DNA of 24,902 bases from Ventricola sp051883735. GTDB lineage: Bacteria; Bacillota; Clostridia; Christensenellales; Aristaeellaceae. The number at the start of each line of letters is the position of its first letter. Position 1 is the stretch's first letter. The DNA is taken from the NCBI GenBank assembly GCA_051883735.1, contig JBJEUH010000084.1, positions 1 to 24,902 on the forward strand. The letters are read 5' to 3'. This document shows positions 7,324 to 13,458 of the stretch, piece after piece. The notes beneath the pieces were generated by a model. That model saw only the letters and a program-made list of their open reading frames with translations, did not search any database and was not told the origin of the DNA. Position numbers and translations under genes: made by a program.

Positions 7324-9428
7324 TTCTGCTTCCTCCTGATCAGCACGAACGCAGCAAGCCCCATCGCCGAGGCTACGGACAGCACGTCCATGACCTTCCA
7401 GCTCGTCTTTCCTTCATACCAGATCCGTAGCTCGCCCTGCGCGCCCGCCGGAAGCGACACCGTCAACCGGTTGTTCTCCCCGAGCGTCCAGTCCATGCGC
7501 TCGCCATTGAGCTCCACGGCATAGCCAATAAAGCCGAACATCGGCAGCGTAACCTGCGCATCGCTCTGCGCCTGTACCTGTGCCGTCACCCGTGTGCCGT
7601 CCTTTTCATACGCTGTCAGCGTCACGTCGCCCGAAAGCAGCGGCTTTCTCGAGCGGGTGGCGTTCACATCCGTGCCCTCGATCTGGTATTCCGGATAGAT
7701 CATGTAGGTCTTCGTGCTCTGTCCAAACTCCAGCATGTCTCTAGCGTACACCGTGTCGTGGATATAGGGCATCCAACAGATCAGCCCCAACGCCAGCGCA
7801 CATACCACCGCACGCATGCCCTTCCCCTTCTGCATCCGGGCGATTCCATCGCCACCGACCAGAGCAAAGCACGTCGCAGCCAGCGACAAGAAACGCCATG
7901 GGAATTGCAGCATGTCCACCAACCCGCCAGTCAGCTCAGAGATATGCCCCCACGGAACCATATTGGTCGCCAGGACCGCGTACATCACGCCTGCTCCAAG
8001 GATCAGCCAGAGCACGCGGCGGGCAGCCTTCTCTTCCTCCGGCACATCCGCAGCGACAAACGCTGCCACGCCGATGATCAGCGCCATACCGATGCACCAG
8101 CTCGGCTCAAGCAGTGCACTAAGTCCCATCGCAGCGTTCGCGAAGCCAAACTGGCACACTGTCGTATTGACGCCAGCGCTGAAGCTCATGAGCATCGGGA
8201 CGATCTGGTTGAGATTGATCAGCAGCGTAGCCATCATGGCTGCACAGATGGAGGCAATCCGCTTTTCGCGGACGATTTTCCCAAGAAAGAGCAAGCCCAC
8301 CATCACTGACGTACCCGCGCAAAGCACCGTAGAAGGCATGTGGCTGCGGAATACGAGCGTCATCCCGAGCACAAGCGTCGGCCATCGGCGCTTTTCGCCC
8401 AGCACCACCTCGTACAAGCCCAGGAAGAAGAACGGCAGAAACGTCATCGCCAGCATTTCGCCGAGCGCAAAGCGGTTGTACGCATCAGCAACCCTGTAAA
8501 TCGAAAACAGATACAGCAGGCTTGCGCACAGTGCTGCCTGCCGATTCCCGAGAAGCCGTTCGCCTGCCTTCCACATGCACCAGACGGTGAGGGCATTGAT
8601 CACAATGGTAAGGGAATTGAGCACATACGCCATCGACGCGCCACCCAGAAGCATCAGCGCCCAGGGATACAGCAGCAGATCCGGATAAAACACCGACGTC
8701 ACTGCACCGTATCCATTATAGGAAAAGCCGCCCACGCGCACCGGGAATGATCCGCTGCGAAGACCATCCGCCAAATTCATGATTCGCGCAGCATGAAAAT
8801 GGGTATCCGTGACCATCATGCTGTCTTTACGCAAGCATGGTATCGACGCGAGCATCACCGCAATCGCCAGCACCGCTAGCTCCCGCATCCCCTGAGAAGA
8901 CAGCCTTCCGCGTAGATACAGGGTCGCCAGCAGACACAGCACGATCAACGCCGCAGCAAACGTAAACGCCGAATCCGTATAAAACGGGGAATAGAGGCGG
9001 ATATTGTCAACCCGCATAAAGCTTCCAGATGCAAATTCCAGGTGGATGAAAAAGCTGTGTGTAGGATCTTTGATTTCAAACCATGCTTCGTCTTCCCATT
9101 TGCCGGGCTCGATCGTGATTTCTGCCGGCGTAATCCGCGCATCATTGGCGCTGGAGAGGACCATTCGATTCGCTCCGTCTCCATCAATCTGCCATTTCAC
9201 ACGATAGGTGCCCACCGGCAAATTGTAATATGGCCCGGAGCCCACATAACCATATTCATCACCATTCTCGATCCGCCATTCCTGCTGTGAGCCGCCCGTA
9301 TAATCCAACTGCACATCTGTCCAGACCTTCTGTTTGTTCAGCACGCCCGTGGCAAACACAGCCGCGATGACCACAGCGCACAGCGCCCACATCGCGAGAA
9401 TCGTCGCGCCGCTCTTCTTCCTCTTCAT
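7314..9428 (-). CDS. PTPS-related/YfhO-like polytopic membrane protein, paralogue 1 of 4 (first gene of operon)
   Basis: 704 residues from ATG at 9428, chosen because GAGGAG lies about 7 nt upstream; a TTG 21 nt earlier lacks such a site. It has a membrane anchor (about 10-30), then an outside beta domain with the divergent block GYVGSGPYYNLPVGTYR. The core carries DTHFH (208-212), NLADGLRSGSFPVRVGG and NGYGAVTSVFYPD, and the C-terminal domain WTLGENNRLTVSLPAGAQG. It is the most divergent of the four. By eye its DNA is less GC-rich, with more A/T third positions, than the three genes behind it. It follows a consensus promoter and a hairpin-bearing leader, so it heads the operon. Likely an integral envelope glycan enzyme; substrate unknown. 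Confidence 0.85.
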   Translation of the reverse strand: MKRKKSGATILAMWALCAVVIAAVFATGVLNKQKVWTDVQLDYTGGSQQEWRIENGDEYGYVGSGPYYNLPVGTYRVKWQIDGDGANRMVLSSANDARITPAEITIEPGKWEDEAWFEIKDPTHSFFIHLEFASGSFMRVDNIRLYSPFYTDSAFTFAAALIVLCLLATLYLRGRLSSQGMRELAVLAIAVMLASIPCLRKDSMMVTDTHFHAARIMNLADGLRSGSFPVRVGGFSYNGYGAVTSVFYPDLLLYPWALMLLGGASMAYVLNSLTIVINALTVWCMWKAGERLLGNRQAALCASLLYLFSIYRVADAYNRFALGEMLAMTFLPFFFLGLYEVVLGEKRRWPTLVLGMTLVFRSHMPSTVLCAGTSVMVGLLFLGKIVREKRIASICAAMMATLLINLNQIVPMLMSFSAGVNTTVCQFGFANAAMGLSALLEPSWCIGMALIIGVAAFVAADVPEEEKAARRVLWLILGAGVMYAVLATNMVPWGHISELTGGLVDMLQFPWRFLSLAATCFALVGGDGIARMQKGKGMRAVVCALALGLICWMPYIHDTVYARDMLEFGQSTKTYMIYPEYQIEGTDVNATRSRKPLLSGDVTLTAYEKDGTRVTAQVQAQSDAQVTLPMFGFIGYAVELNGERMDWTLGENNRLTVSLPAGAQGELRIWYEGKTSWKVMDVLSVASAMGLAAFVLIRRKQKWV

Positions 9429-9450
9429 GCCTCTCTCCTCAGGTGTCAAA

Positions 9451-9484
9451 ATGCGCCCCGCACGGCTTTGGGTGCGGGGCGCAT
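9451..9484 (-). terminator. 13-bp hairpin in the leader of the four-gene operon
   Basis: A perfect 13-bp stem (9484-9472 with 9463-9451, ATGCGCCCCGCAC/GTGCGGGGCGCAT) with an 8-nt loop, followed on the minus strand by TTTTG. It ends only about 11 nt before the ribosome binding site of the first membrane-protein gene. It may be a terminator for the HPr-like transcript, an attenuator in the new leader, or both. The short T run makes termination strength uncertain. Confidence 0.55.
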
Positions 9485-9589
9485 CGTTGGGTTATGCAAG
9501 TCTTTTTTTAAGTACCGGTCTCGGCCGCCATGCTGTGCGCCCGGGGTCGTTCGTCGGCCATGCCCCCGGCAGCATGCCGGTTTGCTGAC

Positions 9590-9618
9590 ATTATAAGCAA
9601 TTCCGGGGGCCCTGTCAA
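9590..9618 (-). promoter_or_regulatory. Sigma-A promoter of the four-gene membrane-protein operon
   Basis: Exact -35 TTGACA (9618-9613), 17-bp spacer, exact -10 TATAAT (9595-9590) on the minus strand, starting right behind the stop codon of the HPr-like gene. Predicted start is near 9583, giving a leader of about 155 nt before the ATG at 9428. Confidence 0.85.
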
Positions 9619-9621
9619 GGG

Positions 9622-9870
9622 TCAGCTGCCCAGCAGGCGGCTCATCTCGCAGACGGCCTGCGCTTCGTCCTCGCCGCCGGCGATGATGGTCACGCCCATG
9701 CCGTCCGTCAGCTTCAGGGAGAGCAGGCCCATCAGGGACTTTGCGTTGACCGTCACGTCTCCTCTGCGCAGGAGCACCTGCGCGCGATAGTCCGACATCT
9801 TCGCCGCAATCTCTGCCATCTTTCGCGTCGTCGGAACGCCGTTCAGCTTCACATGCACCGTCAGTTCCAT
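9622..9870 (-). CDS. HPr-fold regulatory protein lacking the catalytic His (Crh-like)
   Basis: 82 residues, HPr/Crh length. The segment VNAKSLMGLLSL (41-52) matches the HPr Ser46 region, with the regulatory Ser at residue 45. Aligning without gaps back from that Ser places Thr14 where HPr has His15, while the following Arg17 of HPr is kept as Arg16. The usual GLHARPA motif is gone (GVPTTRK). The protein therefore cannot take phosphate at that His for sugar uptake, but could still be a target of HPr kinase and act with CcpA, as Crh does in Bacillus subtilis. ATG at 9870 has AAGGA about 9 nt upstream. It lies 50 nt behind the GtrII gene that separates it from whiA. Crh-like function is inferred; a degenerate, non-regulatory HPr is the alternative. 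Confidence 0.82.
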   Translation of the reverse strand: MELTVHVKLNGVPTTRKMAEIAAKMSDYRAQVLLRRGDVTVNAKSLMGLLSLKLTDGMGVTIIAGGEDEAQAVCEMSRLLGS

Positions 9871-9920
9871 CCGTTCCCATCCTTTCCGTCCGTTGCGTCC
9901 GTTTTTGAGGCACATCGCGC

Positions 9921-11540
9921 TCAGTATCCTGTCAGCTTCACCAGCAGCCTGCCGTCGATCATCCTGCAGCATCCCTGCGCGGGGAAGGACGGCATGGCCT
10001 TCACCTCCTCCATGGAGGCATAATCCGGCAGACCGGAATAGTCCAGCGGAATGTTCATCCGCTCGCCCATCATGTAGATGAACGAGCGCAGCACCTGCAG
10101 GTAGGTGATCGACGAGTTGTTCATGCCCTCCATCCATTCCCATCCCTCCGGCTCCTTCAGGTTGCTCAGGCCGGCTGAGGAATAGCCCGTGAAGACCACC
10201 TCCGTCTTGCCCCGCTCATACGCCGGCACGCTGTCAATGCGCTCCAGCAGGCGCGTCACATAGGAGATCGTCTTGTCATACTGCACGGCGCGGAAGGTAT
10301 ACATCTCATTGCTGAAACGGATATTGCCAAAGAGGATGCAGCCGCACAGCACAAACACGCAGGCTCTGAGCGCCCGGCTGCGCGCAAACGGGCGGACGCT
10401 CTGTCCGTCCTTCGCCGAAAACCCGAGCCGCTCCAGCATGGCCAGCAGCGCCGGATACATCAGGAACAGCGCGTGGGCCGTCAGGAAGTAGATCCTGCCG
10501 TGCTGCGCCAGAATGCTGACCGCCAGCGCCGCGCCCGGAAAGAGCAGGACGCCCGCCGCGGTCAGGAGCACGCTGGATACCGGCAGCCGCTCCTTCACGG
10601 CATACACCGCAAACAGCACGCCGCCTAGGGCGAACAACGCGATATCGCCCTTCTGCATCAGCGTCAGCTCGCCGCAGCCCGCGCCGAAGAAGTATTCAGC
10701 AAAGCTGGCATAGGCCGCACAGATCTGCTGCTTCAGGCTCTCTGCCTCCAGGAAGGCCAGCCGCGCCGGGCTGTTGTAGGAGCTCGCCGGCGCCATTTTC
10801 GTTCCGTACCGGTACAGAAACAGCTTGTACGCCGCAAAATAGACGGCCGCCGTCATCGCCACGGCCGCCGCATAGCGCAGCCAGCTGCGCGCCTGCTGCG
10901 CCATGGTCTGCCGGCCGCACACCGCCTGCAGCATGGCATAGAGCACCATCAGCAGTCCGCCGACAAGCGCATAGCTCTGATACAGGCCCATCGACGCGGC
11001 AAAGCATCCGCTGGCCAGCAGCACGCCCGCCGCATCCGGCAGCCGGATCGCCGCATACGCGCCGGCGCACGCCAGCAGCAGCGCCAGGGCAAACGCATCC
11101 GCCGCATAGGAAAAGACCATGGTCAGGTTGGTCATCGTCGCATTGGCCGACAAAAAGCCCGCCGTCAGCAGCGCAACCCACCGGTTTTCCACGTCAAACA
11201 GGTCGTTCACCAGAAACGCCGCGAGGCCGATGTACAGCATGCTGAGCACGCCGCCCAGCCACGGCATGGTGTATTCTCCGCGCAGATTGCCGTACATCGG
11301 CTGCAGGAAGCGCCCCAGCGAGACCTCCCACTTCCCGGCAAAATGCGACACATAGTTCACGCCGTCATGAACCGGCGCAAAATTGAAGTACGCAAACGCG
11401 TGCGCCGCCATGCAGAACACGAACGCGCCCAGCAGAGAATACCGCAGCCGCTCGATCGAGCGCTCGCTCCTCAGGCTGCTGTATACATCTTTCGCGTCGC
11501 CGATCATTCTCCGCGCAAACCGCGGGCAGGAGCATCGCAT
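9921..11540 (-). CDS. GtrII-type glucosyltransferase-like membrane protein
   Basis: 539 residues, multi-pass. The signature VSLGRFLQPMYGNLRG near residues 70-85, with about ten hydrophobic segments after it, matches the GtrII family (GT-C type enzymes that decorate surface polysaccharides using lipid-linked sugar). HDGVNY in the first outside loop carries an acidic residue that could serve catalysis. The C-terminal ~110 residues form an outside domain ending MPSFPAQGCCRMIDGRLLVK, similar to the other GtrII protein in this window. ATG at 11540 follows AGGAGG by 6-7 nt; longer frames reach back into whiA and lack a site. It starts 32 nt after whiA and is probably cotranscribed with it. Substrate unknown. 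Confidence 0.82.
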   Translation of the reverse strand: MRCSCPRFARRMIGDAKDVYSSLRSERSIERLRYSLLGAFVFCMAAHAFAYFNFAPVHDGVNYVSHFAGKWEVSLGRFLQPMYGNLRGEYTMPWLGGVLSMLYIGLAAFLVNDLFDVENRWVALLTAGFLSANATMTNLTMVFSYAADAFALALLLACAGAYAAIRLPDAAGVLLASGCFAASMGLYQSYALVGGLLMVLYAMLQAVCGRQTMAQQARSWLRYAAAVAMTAAVYFAAYKLFLYRYGTKMAPASSYNSPARLAFLEAESLKQQICAAYASFAEYFFGAGCGELTLMQKGDIALFALGGVLFAVYAVKERLPVSSVLLTAAGVLLFPGAALAVSILAQHGRIYFLTAHALFLMYPALLAMLERLGFSAKDGQSVRPFARSRALRACVFVLCGCILFGNIRFSNEMYTFRAVQYDKTISYVTRLLERIDSVPAYERGKTEVVFTGYSSAGLSNLKEPEGWEWMEGMNNSSITYLQVLRSFIYMMGERMNIPLDYSGLPDYASMEEVKAMPSFPAQGCCRMIDGRLLVKLTGY

Positions 11541-11572
11541 AAAGTTCCTCCTCGTGCCTGGGCGCGCCGCCG

Positions 11573-12508
11573 TCATGCCAGGCCGGTTTTGTCCAACTCT
11601 GCCGCCATCTGCTCCAGCCGTCTCAGCCTGTGGTTCACGCCGCTCTTGCCCACCGGCGGGTCGCACATGCGCCCCAGCTCCTCCAGCGAGACCTCCGGAT
11701 TGGAGAGCCGCAGCTTCGCCGTCTGCAGAAGCGCCGGCGGCAGGCTGCTTTCGCCCACCGCGGCAAGCAGCCGCTCGATCACCTGCGTCTGGCGCGAGGC
11801 CGCGATCACCGCGCGCTCCATGTTCGCGCTGTCGCAGTTCGTCGCGCGGTTGGCGTTGTTGCGCAGCTCCTTGCGGATGAACGCGTCCTCCATCGCAAAG
11901 CGCGCGCTCTGCGCGCCGATGATGCTCAGCATGTCCGTAATCGCGCTCTGCCCCTTCAGGTACACGAGCGTCATCTGCCGCCTGCTCGTCTGGTGCGCCT
12001 CCAGATCAAAGCGCGCAATCAGCCTTTGCAGCGCCGCGGCAAACGCCTCGTCGCCCAGCACGAACTCCAGATGGTATTCCTTCTGCGGGTCGGTCACCGA
12101 GCCGCAGGCCAGAAACACGCCGCGCAGGAACGCCATCCGGCAGCACTTGCGCACCGTGACCTCACGCGGCACGCCCCGCCGCTGCGCCACCGCGATGCCG
12201 CAGCCCTCCAGCACGAACGACGCCTCGTCGCCGCTGATCTCGATGCGGTGCGCGCTGCGTCCGCCCAGGCGCGCGCGCTGCAGGGTGATGAGCTCCGGCT
12301 GCACGTCGAACACGTCGTGCAGGAGCCGGAACGCCCGGCGCGCGACCGCCGCGTTCTCCGTCTCGATCGACAGCCGCTTCTGGCCGCCGCCGCGGTAGAT
12401 CACCGAGCCCGCCGAGGACACGATGCCCGAAAGCTCCGCGAGCAGACAGCACACGCTCTCCGGCTCCAGCCGGCACAGCTCCTCCTTGGTATCCGATGAA
12501 TAGGACAT
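11573..12508 (-). CDS. whiA: WhiA, DNA-binding regulator of cell division/envelope genes
   Basis: 311 residues, the usual length. It opens MSYSSDTKEELCRL. The N-terminal half is the degenerate LAGLIDADG homing-endonuclease-like fold, including CCRMAFLRGVFLACGSVTDP and YHLEF. The C-terminal helix-turn-helix is PEVSLEELGRMCDPPVGKSG followed by VNHRLRRLEQMA. WhiA is conserved in Gram-positive bacteria, affecting sporulation septation in Streptomyces and division and chromosome segregation in Bacillus. The ATG at 12508 has AGAGGAACAGGA upstream. The usual partners rapZ and yvcK are not upstream here; yugP is. No clear promoter was found in the repeat-filled gap before it, so readthrough from yugP is possible. 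Confidence 0.95.
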   Translation of the reverse strand: MSYSSDTKEELCRLEPESVCCLLAELSGIVSSAGSVIYRGGGQKRLSIETENAAVARRAFRLLHDVFDVQPELITLQRARLGGRSAHRIEISGDEASFVLEGCGIAVAQRRGVPREVTVRKCCRMAFLRGVFLACGSVTDPQKEYHLEFVLGDEAFAAALQRLIARFDLEAHQTSRRQMTLVYLKGQSAITDMLSIIGAQSARFAMEDAFIRKELRNNANRATNCDSANMERAVIAASRQTQVIERLLAAVGESSLPPALLQTAKLRLSNPEVSLEELGRMCDPPVGKSGVNHRLRRLEQMAAELDKTGLA

Positions 12509-12535
12509 TTCCTGTTCCTCTTAAACGTTCATGAT

Positions 12536-12660
12536 GCTCCCTCCGTCTGCCTTCGGCGGGAACCTTGCCCGCCCTTCGGGCATCGTCAGGGGAGAGCGGC
12601 GCAGTCACTCAGCCTTCCCCTTTGGGGAAGGCGGCTCGCCGCAGGCGGGACGGATGAGGT
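12536..12660. repeat. Hairpin-bearing intergenic repeat
   Basis: A noncoding block between yugP and whiA. It holds a perfect 9-bp hairpin GCCTTCCCC/GGGGAAGGC (12612-12632), a small GCGGC/GCCGC stem next to it, a CCCG/CGGG hairpin near 12570, and a terminal GGACGGATGAGG motif. This layout resembles a dispersed intergenic element I know from many gut Clostridia. The GGGGAAGG hairpin lies 30-50 nt behind the yugP stop and might also act as a weak terminator. Confidence 0.6.
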
Positions 12661-12661
12661 A

Positions 12662-13351
12662 TCAGTCGTCTCTTCTTCTGCTGCCGGAGAGAAGCACCAG
12701 GCGCAGCAGCTGCAAAACCGCCTGCAGCGCGGCCGCCACATACGTCAGCGCCGCGGCGGAGAGCACCGCCTTCACGCCCTTGACCTCGTCCTCCGGCAGA
12801 TAGCCGCTGGAGAGCACCGTCACCGCGCGGCTGCTGGCGTTGAATTCCACCGGCAGCGTCACCAGGTAAAAGAGCACGGAGAACCCAAAGCAGAAGATGC
12901 CGATCCTCGTCAGCGGCTCCCAGCTCATGATGAGGCCCAGCATGAACAGCGGAATCGCCATGCCGCTGCCGATGTTCGCCACCGGCACCAGGTTCGCGCG
13001 AATGCGCATGGGCTTGTAGTCCTGCGCGTCCTGGATGGCATGGCCCGCCTCATGCGCCGCCACGCCCAGCGCCGCGATGGACGTGGAGCCGTACACCTCG
13101 GAGGACAGGCGCAGCACACCGCTTTCCGGGTCGTAGTGATCCGTCAGGCTGCCGCTCACGCGCTCGATCGCCACGTCGCCGCAGCCGTTGCTGTCCAGAA
13201 TCGCGCGCGCGATCTCCGCGCCCGTCATGTGGATGCGCGAGGGCACCTGCTTCCAGCGGCTGTACGTGGACGACACCTTGAACTGCGCGTACAGCGCCAG
13301 GATCAGGCCGGGAATCAAAAGCAGATACGTCGGATCGTAATAATAAAACAT
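12662..13351 (-). CDS. YugP-type membrane zinc metalloprotease
   Basis: 229 residues. It opens MFYYYDPTYLLLIPGLILAL, a membrane segment, and then has the family block VPSRIHMTGAEIARAIL. The zinc motif is HEAGH in GVAAHEAGHAIQDAQDY (about residues 98-114). Two central membrane helices follow, then LPVEFNASSRA and a C-terminal hydrophobic stretch with an RRRDD tail. This is the Zn_peptidase_2 family typified by B. subtilis YugP, a membrane-bound putative neutral protease of unknown substrate. GGAGG stands 5 nt before the ATG. A promoter of its own is visible upstream. Confidence 0.92.
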   Translation of the reverse strand: MFYYYDPTYLLLIPGLILALYAQFKVSSTYSRWKQVPSRIHMTGAEIARAILDSNGCGDVAIERVSGSLTDHYDPESGVLRLSSEVYGSTSIAALGVAAHEAGHAIQDAQDYKPMRIRANLVPVANIGSGMAIPLFMLGLIMSWEPLTRIGIFCFGFSVLFYLVTLPVEFNASSRAVTVLSSGYLPEDEVKGVKAVLSAAALTYVAAALQAVLQLLRLVLLSGSRRRDD

Positions 13352-13389
13352 CGTTTTCCTCCAAAATCAAGGCCTTTAAGCTTACGTTT

Positions 13390-13418
13390 AGCATACCCGA
13401 TTTATGGCCGAAGGGCAA
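13390..13418 (-). promoter_or_regulatory. Promoter of yugP
   Basis: -35 TTGCCC (13418-13413), 17-bp spacer, -10 TATGCT (13395-13390) on the minus strand. The predicted start lies about 30 nt before the yugP ATG. Confidence 0.65.
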
Positions 13419-13458
13419 GAGGAAATGCACGAAAACCCGAATTCGCCGTCTGTTTGAT

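Noticed and set aside
745..9428. 6-pyruvoyl-tetrahydropterin synthase activity for the four paralogues
   Set aside because: 'PTPS-related' is only a family name. These are multi-pass membrane proteins without the small cytosolic synthase fold or its zinc-binding His triad.
9492..9575. A 27-residue leader peptide in the 5' leader of the membrane-protein operon
   Set aside because: There is an ATG and a stop before the hairpin, but no Shine-Dalgarno and no run of regulatory codons.
11541..11666. Extended N-terminus of the GtrII protein reaching into whiA
   Set aside because: The extension is the whiA 3' end in another frame, with no start site. A strong AGGAGG precedes the ATG at 11540.
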